Shown: positions 24,351 through 33,589, numbered from the stretch's first letter. The stretch: 64,000 bases of DNA from Motiliproteus sp. MSK22-1 (GCF_001968815.1 NZ_MIEQ01000044.1:1-64000); one strand, 5' to 3'. Notes: a model not told the origin generated them from the letters alone. Numbers and translations: made by a program.

Positions 24351-26201
24351 TTATATCGGTAGCGGGAAATAATCAGCGCCTAAATCCGTAGCCAGCTGTT
24401 TGCCCCGGCTTCGCTTAATCTGGGATTGTTCAGTGTCTATCAGTACACAAGCACCGGGTAAACAGATATCCGTTAACCGGGCATTGGTACGACCATCCGT
24501 CAGTATGTAGCTACGCAATTGCAGCTGTGGTGTCTGTCGTTGCAATTTTTGCAGATACTGCTGCGCTTGCTGCATCGCCTCCCTTATAGGCGTCCCGCCA
24601 CCGGCCGGTATTTGATTAAGCAGCTCCATCAGTTCTTTAGGCGCACGAATGCGCGGCAGTAAGGTATCCACCTGATTGTTGCCAAACCCCAGTATCGCCA
24701 GTTGCTGCCGATTCAAATAAGCCTGCTCTGCAATATGCAGTACCGCCGCTTTGGCGGTTGAAAACACTCCATGCCCGAGAGTAGAAGCGGAGGTATCGAG
24801 CAAAACGAAATGAAGTACAGCTTGGCCTTTGGTTTCCTGATGAAAACGAAGTTTTTTGGGTGGCCAAATACCTGCATTTTCTACCAGGGTTGAAAACCAA
24901 TTAGGCTTATTCCCCTCCTTGGAACCGATCCGATAGCCGCTACTGCCTTCTCCCTTTTGCTTGCTGACTTGAGCTAATGGCCGGGACAATTGAGCAGAAA
25001 CACGCTGTTCTCGCTGCAGCTGACTGAGCGAGAGGTTTGAACGAACCGCGATGTTTTGTTGTTGAGGTTCCATCTGTCCCCAGTCACCAGAATTGCCTGC
25101 GCTTTCCTGATCCTGAGTTTGGTTCTGGTCATGATCCCGATCTTCATCTGGACGATTAGCATCAGCGTTATTAAATTCAGTATTGCGAGGAGCTTCAGGT
25201 CTTTCCGGCGGCCGTCTAAATGCAGATCCTGAAGGGGGCTTGGGGTTTTGCGCATGCTCTGGCGGTTGACGGGACGGAGATGAGCCCTGACTCTTTCGAC
25301 GATGAGCCAGAACCAGTTCTTCAACGGCATCAATATCTTCAATAGACATAGCGGAACGACCGTTCCAGGCAGCGTGGGCTAAAGCCGCCCGATACCAGAC
25401 AATATCAGCTCGCAGACCATCCACCTGAGCATCGTTACAGCGTTCTGCAATCTCGAATCGTAACGGGTCACTGCAACTGACAGTTCGCAGCACCACTCGT
25501 GCTTGTTCGATACACTCTCTTAATTCAGTTTGTTGCTGAACATAACCGGAGCAAAACCCCTGGGGGTCCTGATCAAAGGCTTCTCTGGAGCGCACGATCT
25601 CTACCCTTTCGGCAGCTTCGTACTGGTTACTCAATTCAACAGAGAGGCCAAAGCGGTCATGCAGCTGCGGGCGTAACTCACCTTCGTCAGGATTCATGGT
25701 GCCGATAAGTAAAAACTCCGCAGCATGGTTATGACTGATACCATCACGCTCCACATGATTAATTCCGCTGGCGGCAACATCCAACAGCATATCAACCAGA
25801 TTATCGGCAAGCAGATTGACCTCATCAACGTAAAGCACACCATTGTGGGCTTTACTGAGCAATCCTGGACTGAACGCTACATTCTGATCATTAAGGACCT
25901 TCTGCAAATCCAGAGTCCCCACCAGCATTTCCTCACTGGCTCCTAATGGTAGTGTCACAAAAGCAGAGTCCGCTGTTTCAAACTGAGCGGTTCCAACCTG
26001 GACAGAAGGCTCTGTAGGAGGTTCGGTAGGAAGAAGATCGGCCATCCCTCTTGCCAACGTTGATTTTGCACACCCTCGTGGCCCACTGATTAACACCCCA
26101 CCAATTGAGGGATTAATCGCAGCCAGGATAAGCGCCAGCTTAAACGAGGCTTGTCCCGCAACCGCCGAGAATGGGAAATGGGGTGTCGATAATCTGCTCA
26201 T
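24351..26201 (-). CDS. ChlI-ChlD-type chelatase ATPase (AAA plus vWA) partner of CobN
   Basis: An AAA+ ATPase fused to a von Willebrand A domain, resembling Mg-chelatase I and D subunits. 616 residues. Walker A GPRGCAKST at 40-48, Walker B VLYVDEVNLL near 122-131, then a Pro/Gln/Asp-rich linker (about 300-420). The vWA domain has a MIDAS DTSAS at 469-473 and a C-terminal LTDGRTNA. No photosynthesis genes are present and cobN lies in the same run, so it most likely powers CobN-dependent cobalt insertion in place of CobS/CobT. This assignment is inference from context. Confidence 0.92.
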   Translation of the reverse strand: MSRLSTPHFPFSAVAGQASFKLALILAAINPSIGGVLISGPRGCAKSTLARGMADLLPTEPPTEPSVQVGTAQFETADSAFVTLPLGASEEMLVGTLDLQKVLNDQNVAFSPGLLSKAHNGVLYVDEVNLLADNLVDMLLDVAASGINHVERDGISHNHAAEFLLIGTMNPDEGELRPQLHDRFGLSVELSNQYEAAERVEIVRSREAFDQDPQGFCSGYVQQQTELRECIEQARVVLRTVSCSDPLRFEIAERCNDAQVDGLRADIVWYRAALAHAAWNGRSAMSIEDIDAVEELVLAHRRKSQGSSPSRQPPEHAQNPKPPSGSAFRRPPERPEAPRNTEFNNADANRPDEDRDHDQNQTQDQESAGNSGDWGQMEPQQQNIAVRSNLSLSQLQREQRVSAQLSRPLAQVSKQKGEGSSGYRIGSKEGNKPNWFSTLVENAGIWPPKKLRFHQETKGQAVLHFVLLDTSASTLGHGVFSTAKAAVLHIAEQAYLNRQQLAILGFGNNQVDTLLPRIRAPKELMELLNQIPAGGGTPIREAMQQAQQYLQKLQRQTPQLQLRSYILTDGRTNARLTDICLPGACVLIDTEQSQIKRSRGKQLATDLGADYFPLPI

Positions 26202-26321
26202 ATCAGTCTCTATAAATGCCTGTTTTGAGGCACCTTATTTGAATTTCTCCAATCCCAAGCCTAGCAAAGCTCAATTCTTTTCGATCTGCCATAAAAGGCA
26301 TGAATTGCTCTAAATGCGCCG

Positions 26322-27701
26322 TCATTGCCTGGGCCACTGCAGGTGATGCTCATCTATTACATAAGCATGACGATGACGCTGCTTATGGTGATGATGCGGA
26401 TGAACATGGGGTTCAGGCCCTTCCCAACCTTCATGAATATGTTGGTGATGTTTATCATGGACATGAGGGTGTAAATGGTCCGTTTCCGGATGTTCGTGCC
26501 AAAGTTCAGCCTGATCTTTAATGGACCAGAATAATGCGGCCGCCAGTGTTGCCAGCGCTGCCATCAAAGCCATACACATAAAGGTAACTGTCATGCTGAA
26601 TTGACTGCCTATCCAGCCTGCAGCCAGGTAAGCCACAAACCACATGGCATGGGTCAAAGCAAAGTTGGCGGCAAAATAATCGCTTCGATCACCGGGATTA
26701 CACGAATCCCGAAGCACCCGACCGGTCGGTATCAAAACCAATGATGTGGCAGAACCAATAACGAACCAGATGGGAAACAATCCAATATAACCGGGTTTAA
26801 ACATACCTGCCGCTAACGCCAACACGAACAGCCCACCACCGAACAGCATTACAGCCCTGTCTCGATAGGTCTCCAATATCTTCGGAAGCGCAAATGCCAC
26901 GGCCATCGAGCCAATCCCTGCAGCAATCATCACCAGAGGCACCTGCTGTTCATCAAGTCCTAAAATCGATCTGACGTAGACAACGGTATTGACAATAACC
27001 ATCGCGCCCGCAGCAGAAAGCGCCATGTTTAATGCCAAGATGGCTCGAAGACGGGGGGTTTTCAGATAGCAACGAATACCAAAACTCACATGGTGCCAGA
27101 CACCACCGGTTCGCTCGCTGACAGGGGCGGAAGGTATCGTCACGCTCAAAACCAGCAGCACCGCCAGCACAAAACCAACAGCGTTAAGCTGAAATAACAA
27201 ACTGGAAGGCAGATAAATCAGCAGCAGGGCAGCCAGAGCCGGACTCAACAGACTTTCTATCTCCATTGCAAAACGGGATAAGGACAGGGCCTGAGTGTAT
27301 TCTTGCTCGTCTGGCAGGATGTCCGGCAATAACGCCTGATATACCGGTGTGTAACCAGCTGCCAAACCGTTTAACAGGAAGATCAACACAAATAACTGCC
27401 AGATTTCATTCACAAACGGCAGTAACGCAACCAATAATGCACGTCCGATATTCAGCCCAAGCAACCAGCCCTTACGAGGCAAGCGATGAATATATCCACC
27501 AACCACGGGCGCAACACCAAGATATGCCAGCATTTTTATAGCCAGGGCACTACCGAGCACAGCACCGGCATGACCGGGGTTCAGATCATAGGCCAGCAAT
27601 GCTAAAGCGACGGTGGTTAAACCGGTACCCAGCAGGGAAATCAGCTGGGCCAGGAATAAGCCGCGAAAGACATTGTTAGCGAGCGGCGCGAAGAAGCTCA
27701 T
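26322..27701 (-). CDS. MFS transporter with histidine-rich C-terminal tail
   Basis: 459 residues with about twelve hydrophobic helices (residues ~10-395) of the major facilitator superfamily. The cytoplasmic C-terminal tail (about 400-459) contains some twenty histidines (HPHVHDKHHQHIHEG and HPHHHHKQRHRH). His-rich tails occur in Ni/Co exporters of the NreB type and other metal MFS proteins. Its position inside a cobalt uptake/cobalamin operon suggests Co2+ handling: export of excess cobalt, or transport of a cobalt or corrinoid compound. The start overlaps the cbiO stop by 26 bases. The direction of transport and the substrate are not shown by sequence. Confidence 0.85.
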   Translation of the reverse strand: MSFFAPLANNVFRGLFLAQLISLLGTGLTTVALALLAYDLNPGHAGAVLGSALAIKMLAYLGVAPVVGGYIHRLPRKGWLLGLNIGRALLVALLPFVNEIWQLFVLIFLLNGLAAGYTPVYQALLPDILPDEQEYTQALSLSRFAMEIESLLSPALAALLLIYLPSSLLFQLNAVGFVLAVLLVLSVTIPSAPVSERTGGVWHHVSFGIRCYLKTPRLRAILALNMALSAAGAMVIVNTVVYVRSILGLDEQQVPLVMIAAGIGSMAVAFALPKILETYRDRAVMLFGGGLFVLALAAGMFKPGYIGLFPIWFVIGSATSLVLIPTGRVLRDSCNPGDRSDYFAANFALTHAMWFVAYLAAGWIGSQFSMTVTFMCMALMAALATLAAALFWSIKDQAELWHEHPETDHLHPHVHDKHHQHIHEGWEGPEPHVHPHHHHKQRHRHAYVIDEHHLQWPRQ

Positions 27702-28440
27702 GTTCGTCCGTTTTATCTATAGCGCTAGCGGCAGCAGCGTCATCCGACGCATCTGCCGTTTCATCAACAGCTGTTTGATCATCAACAGCCAGGTTAATAA
27801 ATCGGGAGGCTTCCAGGCTGACCCATCGAGTTGCCAACTGAGCCAGAAAATCATTTTCGTGAGAAATGATGATCATCGCTTGCGGCAATCCCTGTAAGGT
27901 GTCCAACAGTATCTGCCGGGCGTTGGTGTCTAAAGCATTACTGGGTTCGTCCAATAGCAGCACATCAGGTTTCATCGCCAAGACCGAAGCCAGCGTAATC
28001 ATGCGCTTTTCACCCCCTGACAGCTGGTGCGTGACTCGCTCTTCAAATCCGGCCATTCCCAGAGAACTCAGGGTAGCGTGGGCTATTTCCACAGCCTCTT
28101 CTCTTGATTTGCCCAGATTCAACGGACCAAAGGCGACATCCTCCAGCACTGTCGGGCAAAAAAGCTGATCATCAGGGTCCTGGAACAAAAAGCCCGCTCT
28201 GGCACGCACTTCAACAAAATCAGGCTCTTGCTTACGAAGCTGACCAAAGGCATGAATTTCCCCCGCCTTGGCTTTTTTCAGTCCGACAAGCAGATGTAAG
28301 AAGGTGGTTTTTCCAGCACCGTTGGCTCCCGTCAACGCCACCCTCTCACCCGGCATCAATGAAAAATCAACGTTATCCAGGACCATCCCCCTGCGTGGAT
28401 AGCGATAACATAGTCCTTTTGTTTCGATAAGTGCCGTCAT
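27676..28440 (-). CDS. cbiO: Cobalt ECF transporter ATPase CbiO
   Basis: The ATPase of the energy-coupling-factor cobalt importer, inner face of the membrane. About 254 residues. Walker A GANGAGKTT, Q-loop FQDPDDQLF (typical of ECF ATPases), signature LSGGEKRM and Walker B VLLLDEPSNALD are present. A short Ala/Asp-rich C-terminal tail follows. The ATG at 28440 is chosen; a TTG at 28479 overlapping the cbiQ stop is also possible. It works with CbiQ and CbiM encoded upstream. Confidence 0.94.
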   Translation of the reverse strand: MTALIETKGLCYRYPRRGMVLDNVDFSLMPGERVALTGANGAGKTTFLHLLVGLKKAKAGEIHAFGQLRKQEPDFVEVRARAGFLFQDPDDQLFCPTVLEDVAFGPLNLGKSREEAVEIAHATLSSLGMAGFEERVTHQLSGGEKRMITLASVLAMKPDVLLLDEPSNALDTNARQILLDTLQGLPQAMIIISHENDFLAQLATRWVSLEASRFINLAVDDQTAVDETADASDDAAAASAIDKTDEHELLRAAR

Positions 28441-28471
28441 AGCTGTACTGACCCCTTCATAGCCGTCCCCT

Positions 28472-29254
28472 TCAGACAAAGTTCAGTGCCAGTAAGACAC
28501 TGAAAAACAGAGCGCAGATAACCATATAGCTGTAGTCCTGCCGCGCCAGCACGGTATTGTCCATCAAATAGAACTGCCCCTTATATCCACGACACTTCAT
28601 GGCATCGACGATACGTTCAGAGCGCTCCAGCGAACGAATCAACAGCATTCCAATCAGATACCCCATGGAACGCCAGGTATGACTGTTACTTCGTAACACA
28701 AACGCCCTGGCCTGCATGGCGCGACGCATCCGCTTATATTCCTGACCAATCACATCCAGATAACGCACAGTGAAGAGCAACAGATGCACCAATTTATCCG
28801 GCACCTTTAAACGAGCCATGGCATGACCCAGTGTTGTCGCACTCATGGTGCCCACTATCGACAGCAACATCAGCACCACAGCATTGGCTTTTAAGGTAAT
28901 CCGTAGTGCATGCAACAGCCCTTCGAGACTGGCAGGATATCCGGCCACTGAGAATAGCGCCTCTCCTGGGGTGGTAAACGGCAGCATAACGATCAGGAAG
29001 ATCATAAACATGTCCATTGCGATAACGCGCCGGAGCGTCCGCTTCACATTCAGTCGAGCCAGTTTAGCAAGCAGTAACGAGGCGAAAAGCCCTGTAATCA
29101 GCACACCAAAGTCGTTGGACAGCACCACAATCAGCGCAAAAACAAAGGCAGAGGCGACGCGTATACGAGGATCAAGTGTGTCAATCCACGAAGGCTCGTG
29201 TTTCAGCCGTTGTCCTTTCCAGGAGCTACCGCTATGCTCAAGAAACTGTGGCAC
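28472..29254 (-). CDS. cbiQ: Cobalt ECF transporter T component CbiQ
   Basis: The membrane coupling subunit linking CbiO to CbiM. 260 residues with several helices (about 28-60, 64-84, 105-125, 240-258). The two conserved Ala-Arg-Gly-type coupling motifs appear as RRAMQARAF and VDAMKCRGY. A GTG start at 29254 overlaps the preceding gene by 17 bases. Confidence 0.94.
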   Translation of the reverse strand: MPQFLEHSGSSWKGQRLKHEPSWIDTLDPRIRVASAFVFALIVVLSNDFGVLITGLFASLLLAKLARLNVKRTLRRVIAMDMFMIFLIVMLPFTTPGEALFSVAGYPASLEGLLHALRITLKANAVVLMLLSIVGTMSATTLGHAMARLKVPDKLVHLLLFTVRYLDVIGQEYKRMRRAMQARAFVLRSNSHTWRSMGYLIGMLLIRSLERSERIVDAMKCRGYKGQFYLMDNTVLARQDYSYMVICALFFSVLLALNFV

Positions 29255-29906
29255 GCGCTTGTTCCTGTCGTTGTTTATCCTTTAAATCTTGTTCCTGCTT
29301 ACGCTGACGTATCCAGATGCCTATACCGCAGAGGCCAAAGATGTAGCCAAGCCCACCCAGAACATCCTGCAGGGAAGCCTTTTCCTTATACGCCGACAGT
29401 TCTTTGCGTAACGGTTTAACCTGCTTTGCCACAGCTTTCTCAATCATCTGCTGCAATTTTTCGGAGTCAATCCGAGCGTCACTTCCACTCAGTGTTTTAT
29501 CGACTGAAGGAACTGCTGTCTGAGCGACCGATTTTGCTTCACTGCTGAGGTTTTCAGGAAGCTCGTCAGCAGGAAGCACCAGCTTGAGCACATGACCGGA
29601 GCTAAGGTCCAAAAGAAAGTGGTGATCAATCCGACGGGTGGCCTGATAGCTGAATATCCCTTCTTCGTCGGTGCTGGTCTCAGCGATCAGCGCTCCGTTG
29701 GAATCCAGAATTTTTACCGCTGTTCCGGGTTTAGCCATATCACCGTTGGAAAAACCAGCCTCCCCTTCTATCAGGCTGCCCAACGCATAAACACCACCCA
29801 CAACGTTGTGAGCAAATACGAAAGGGCTCGATAACAGGATCACTGGTACCAGAACAAACAGGCCCTTAAAGCAACGAGGCAAAGCCTTGATCAGTTGATT
29901 AACCAC
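29238..29906 (-). CDS. NikL/CbiL-type accessory protein of the cobalt ECF transporter
   Basis: 222 residues. A signal peptide ends near residue 32 (VFAHN); the mature N-terminus starting His-Asn may bind metal. A carboxypeptidase-regulatory-like beta domain follows (AVKILDSNGALIAE...DEEGIFSYQ). Then come a helical/coiled-coil part and one C-terminal helix (LGGLGYIFGLCGIGIWI) with a very charged tail. This arrangement matches the NikL component described for some Ni/Co ECF systems, which replaces CbiN. A GTG start at 29906 overlaps the cbiM stop. It is named from architecture and position. Confidence 0.8.
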   Translation of the reverse strand: MVNQLIKALPRCFKGLFVLVPVILLSSPFVFAHNVVGGVYALGSLIEGEAGFSNGDMAKPGTAVKILDSNGALIAETSTDEEGIFSYQATRRIDHHFLLDLSSGHVLKLVLPADELPENLSSEAKSVAQTAVPSVDKTLSGSDARIDSEKLQQMIEKAVAKQVKPLRKELSAYKEKASLQDVLGGLGYIFGLCGIGIWIRQRKQEQDLKDKQRQEQARATVS

Positions 29907-30519
29907 CTTCCCACTCCTCAGAAAGATTCAGGAATTCTGGCTTCACCTTACGTATCAGCAGCACCGCAGCTCCGGTTACAAAGCCTTCCACAATCATCAC
30001 CGGTATATGGGCGATTAATGTTGCCTTTGCAGCCAACAGAAAGGCTTCTCCGGAAAGAGCCAGTGAAGCTGCAACCATAACGGTGGTTATGGCCACGGCC
30101 CCGGCACCACCCACAGCGCCCCAGGTGGCGGCCACTTTAGGCGAGGAGGATACAATTCCACCCCGGCAGAGACCGTAGACCAACACCGCCGGCAAGGCGA
30201 TATTCAGGGTATTCACCCCTAGCACCAGAAAGCCGCCAAAACCGAAAAACACGGCTTGCAACAACAAAGCCACGAGCAGCGCCGGAAAGGCAGCCCAGCC
30301 TAAAGCCAGACCGATCAAGCCATTCAGAATCAGATGGACACTCGAAAACCCAATCGGTAAATGAATATAAGAGGCAATAAAAAACGCTGCAGACAGTATT
30401 CCGACCTGAGGTAAGTGGTCGTAATCCATCTTTTTTAATCCAACCGCCACACCTGCAATGGCGAGCGCGGCCCCACCGGCCAACACCGGTACAGACAGTG
30501 CTCCGTCAACAATATGCAT
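29899..30519 (-). CDS. cbiM: Cobalt ECF transporter S component CbiM
   Basis: The substrate-specific membrane subunit. 206 residues, about six helices. The N-terminus MHIVDG carries the Met-His pair whose amino-terminal end coordinates Co/Ni in the CbiM/NikM family, so the start at 30519 is secure; GGAG precedes it. HLPIGFSSVHLILNG is a second conserved metal-site motif. Nickel instead of cobalt cannot be excluded from sequence, but the cobalamin riboswitch upstream argues for cobalt. Confidence 0.94.
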   Translation of the reverse strand: MHIVDGALSVPVLAGGAALAIAGVAVGLKKMDYDHLPQVGILSAAFFIASYIHLPIGFSSVHLILNGLIGLALGWAAFPALLVALLLQAVFFGFGGFLVLGVNTLNIALPAVLVYGLCRGGIVSSSPKVAATWGAVGGAGAVAITTVMVAASLALSGEAFLLAAKATLIAHIPVMIVEGFVTGAAVLLIRKVKPEFLNLSEEWEGG

Positions 30520-30537
30520 AGGTGACTCCGGGCTCTC

Positions 30538-31347
30538 TTATAATGAGGGTTTGTTTATGGCATGGGCTTGCACCCAAATAACAGCATCCTGAGACAGTTC
30601 CTTACCCTTATACTCTTTTTCCGGGCCTACATTGAGTGCTCCGAACCCCCACTGCCCCGCTTTAGGAATGCCGAAAGTAAAGGTACCTGTTGCATCAGCA
30701 TAGATAGTTATGGTGGTAAAAGCATCTGCGGGGAGCGTGACGGTGCTCTCTTTGGCAAACGCATTTGCCTTCATGTCCGGTAGGTAGTTGATATATTCAA
30801 CTTCAATTTCAGCATAGGGTACCGGCTTCCCTTCACTTTTCACGATTCCGCTAAAGGAGCCATGTTCATAGATAGCATAGGGCTTGGTCAGCGGCACGAT
30901 TTCAGCAGGCAAACCGACCTCGGCTTCCCAGTCTGTTGGCAGACCACCTACATTAACGATGGTTTTGGTAATCTGCTGGATGTATTTATTTTCCGCTTCT
31001 TCGTAGTAAGGTGCTGCTTGTAATACAAACACATTATCACCCAGGCCACGCAACTTGACACTGGCCTCGTAGGAAGGTCCCTTATTTTCCGCACTGGTCC
31101 AATCGCCAGCCACAAGCTGATCGATTAAGTCCTTCTTTTTACCTTTACGGATCTGAAAAAACTGCTGAGGCTTATCAACGGTCATCACATGACCACTGGA
31201 AGCCGGATGGGTAAAGGGGGCTTTAAGGCTGATTTCACCGCCCTTTTCCCGCAACAAATCAGGCGTATAAAGCATTTGGAAATGAGCGTGGGCGGCGGAA
31301 ACCGCAGAGGCTGAGACAACGAGAGTCGCGACCAGTTTTTTAAGCAT
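30538..31347 (-). CDS. DUF4198 (NikK-like) periplasmic metal-uptake protein
   Basis: About 269 residues from the ATG at 31347, preceded by ACGGAGAAAA. A longer open frame upstream runs into the leader. A clear signal peptide (LKKLVATLVVSASAVSAAHA) gives a mature protein starting with His-Phe. DUF4198 features include SLKAPFTHPAS near the start and the C-terminal GQWGFGALNVG and DAVIWVQAH. Proteins of this family accompany CbiMQO/NikMQO transporters as periplasmic binding or delivery factors. It is the first gene after the cobalamin riboswitch. Confidence 0.88.
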   Translation of the reverse strand: MLKKLVATLVVSASAVSAAHAHFQMLYTPDLLREKGGEISLKAPFTHPASSGHVMTVDKPQQFFQIRKGKKKDLIDQLVAGDWTSAENKGPSYEASVKLRGLGDNVFVLQAAPYYEEAENKYIQQITKTIVNVGGLPTDWEAEVGLPAEIVPLTKPYAIYEHGSFSGIVKSEGKPVPYAEIEVEYINYLPDMKANAFAKESTVTLPADAFTTITIYADATGTFTFGIPKAGQWGFGALNVGPEKEYKGKELSQDAVIWVQAHAINKPSL

Positions 31348-31451
31348 CAGAATTTTCTCCGTCTGGGCAATATATATACAGGCGGAGTTGGGAGGATAAG
31401 CAGAAATACCGCTCGGTGAAGCCCTCCGCAACACCATAATAAACAGATCAC

Positions 31452-31675
31452 ACCAAGCAGGTTTCCGGACTTATCAGTACGTTAGCTATTCCAGGAGGTC
31501 ACTTGTGACTCAAACGTATCAGACTCTGAGTTCAAAGGTTTCTCTTTGAATATCCAAACGGGTTGCTTCGCCTTCCCACACGTCAATGTGCAGTGGCATT
31601 GTGAAACAACTTAACCGATTTACCGTTGCGGGGGCAGTGTTGGAGTTACCAAAAGGTTCACCAACTTCCCTAATA
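31452..31675 (-). promoter_or_regulatory. Cobalamin riboswitch
   Basis: On the minus strand the leader of the DUF4198 gene has, in order, GGGAAGTTGGTG, ACACTGCCCCCGCAACGGTAA, GCCACTG (31591-31597), GGGAAGGC and the B12 box AAGTCCGGAAACCTGC (31457-31472). These are the conserved blocks of adenosylcobalamin-sensing riboswitches. It likely represses the downstream cobalt-uptake and cobalamin genes when cobalamin is plentiful. How it acts (termination or translation) was not resolved. Confidence 0.95.
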
Positions 31676-31951
31676 AAACACCGACTTATCTAATCAAATA
31701 TTGCGAATAACAGATACGACGGCTTCTACCAACTCTGTAAACCAGAGTCGCTCAGTGAGGGTAGCAAGTAGACGCTCATCACCCGTTCTTGTCAATGTCT
31801 GCATGCGACATCTATGACGAATTAGCGATGAAAATAAAAACTTCATTTCTCTCGTAATAGTCTACTTTATTTACGAGAGTCACCAGTAAGCACCCTACTG
31901 TCCTGATCAAACCATTTAGAACTGAAGCCAGATAATGATAGCCAGAAGTAG
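31676..31951. other. Divergent intergenic region upstream of the riboswitch and the ABC operon
   Basis: No gene is seen. CTCTCGTAA (31849-31857) and TTACGAGAG (31871-31879) form a nine-base inverted repeat with a 13-base loop. It could be a regulator site or a terminator-like structure. The riboswitch promoter must lie at the left end of this stretch; no consensus boxes stand out. Confidence 0.5.
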
Positions 31952-31966
31952 TGTTATGTTATAACA
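31952..31966 (+). promoter_or_regulatory. Zur-like operator
   Basis: TGTTATGTTATAACA differs at one fixed position from the gammaproteobacterial zinc-uptake-regulator core TGTTATANTATAACA, and the flanks also agree in part. It lies about 50 bases before the start of the ABC transporter operon, where a repressor would block the promoter. Confidence 0.65.
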
Positions 31967-32014
31967 TTATTATTTACTTGGTTACGTCTTCCATTGCAAC
32001 GTTGGAGTATAAGA

Positions 32015-33589
32015 ATGGATAAAACTGTGCTCAGAGGCTCATTATTTGCCACCGCGCTATACGGTGTTGCAGCATTCATGGGTAGCACTAGTCTGTTGGT
32101 AGATTCAGCTATTGCCAGTGAGAAAGTACTGCGTATTGGGTATCCCTTTGGTCCAACAAGTTCGGTTCCAGATCCCAGAGCACGTCAGAATGGCTGGATG
32201 AGCAATCGGGCCGGAGTGTCGGAGACCCTTGTTGGCCTGACCTTTGAGATGCAGCAGTACCCACGTCTGGCTTCATCCTATGAGAATATTTCGCCAACTG
32301 AGTGGAAAGTCGTTATTCGTAGCGGGGTGAAATTTCATGACGGCAGCATCATGACGGCTAAAGATGTGAAAGCTTCTTTCGACAAATTGGCAGTGAAAGA
32401 CCATTCCGCGCATAACCCTCGTTTGTGGAAATTACTCGGTCTCAAAAAGATTAAGGTAGTTGATGATAGAACCTTGATCTTTATCACCGAAAAGCCTAAC
32501 TCAGCTTTCTTATGGGCACTGACCGAACCCTCAGCGGCAGTGTTGAAAGAGGGTACTGAAGCGTTGCCCATTATCGGTACCGGACCGTTTATCTTCTCTT
32601 CGGCCAAAGCTAACAAACAATACGTAACTCACGCCTTTGCTGACTACTGGGGCGGTACGCCGAAACTCGATGGCATCGTACTGGACAAAATCGGCGATCC
32701 CTCGGTCGCTGCACTGGCATTGAAAGCGGGAGACGTGGATCTGGTAACCAACTATGCAGAGCCAGAGTTTGCCGAGTTGCAGAACAACAACGAAGGACAG
32801 CGTTTCAGAGCCGAAACGTTACGCTTGTTCTTCTTCATGGTACGAGTCTCCGATGGTGTGTTGTCGAATAAACCGCTACGTCAGGCTATTTCACTGGGTT
32901 TGGATCGTCAGTTAATAGCACAGGTAGCCCTTGCCGGTGTAGGTGGTAGCCCGGCAAAATCCATTTTCCCTGTAGATATGAAATCTTGGGTAAACACTGA
33001 ATTAAGCCTTCCCTATGACTTACAAAGGGCCAACGAATTGCTGGATAAAGCCGGTATTAAAGACACTGACGGCAATGGCATTCGCGAGCTGGACGGTAAG
33101 GATATCACTCTGAAAATGCGCTCCTATGAAGGCCGTGCCGCTTTGCGACCAACGCTGGAAATCAGTCAGCAACTGCTGATGAAGCTGGGATTGAATGTTG
33201 AAATCGCAATGGGCGAATTTGGGGCAAACAACGACGCCCTCAAAGCCGGAGAGATTCAGATAAATCTGCAGGCATGGAATGCCGCGCCGCAAGGGCATCC
33301 AGACTATTTCCCCAGCACATTGGTGCAAACCGACGGCGGCTTCAACTTCTCAGGATATTCCAATCCGAAGTTGGATGCACTGCTGGAACAAGGGCGGTCA
33401 GAGTTTGATCCCAAGAAAGCGAAGCCAATTTATGATCAGCTTCAAGCCATTATCAATGAAGATCTGCCGATTATTCCATTGTTCCATAAAGCTCAGGTAT
33501 CAGTCGGCAATGGCAAAGTGAAGGGCTATCGCATTCACCCAGCAGAAACCTATCTAGCAACTCCGGAGCTGGACCTTGCCCGACAATAA
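32015..33589 (+). CDS. ABC transporter substrate-binding protein, nickel/peptide/opine family
   Basis: About 524 residues from the ATG at 32015 (GGAG eight bases upstream); a longer frame starts at 31994. A signal peptide ends near residue 34 (AIASEK). The family 5 extracellular-solute fold is shown by VVIRSGVKFHDGSIMTAKDV, GTGPFIF, and RQAISLGLDRQLIA motifs. The family includes NikA, CntA (metal-opine binding) and oligopeptide-binding proteins. The Zur-like site and downstream exporter suggest a metal complex as ligand, but the sequence does not fix it. Confidence 0.88.
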   Translation: MDKTVLRGSLFATALYGVAAFMGSTSLLVDSAIASEKVLRIGYPFGPTSSVPDPRARQNGWMSNRAGVSETLVGLTFEMQQYPRLASSYENISPTEWKVVIRSGVKFHDGSIMTAKDVKASFDKLAVKDHSAHNPRLWKLLGLKKIKVVDDRTLIFITEKPNSAFLWALTEPSAAVLKEGTEALPIIGTGPFIFSSAKANKQYVTHAFADYWGGTPKLDGIVLDKIGDPSVAALALKAGDVDLVTNYAEPEFAELQNNNEGQRFRAETLRLFFFMVRVSDGVLSNKPLRQAISLGLDRQLIAQVALAGVGGSPAKSIFPVDMKSWVNTELSLPYDLQRANELLDKAGIKDTDGNGIRELDGKDITLKMRSYEGRAALRPTLEISQQLLMKLGLNVEIAMGEFGANNDALKAGEIQINLQAWNAAPQGHPDYFPSTLVQTDGGFNFSGYSNPKLDALLEQGRSEFDPKKAKPIYDQLQAIINEDLPIIPLFHKAQVSVGNGKVKGYRIHPAETYLATPELDLARQ

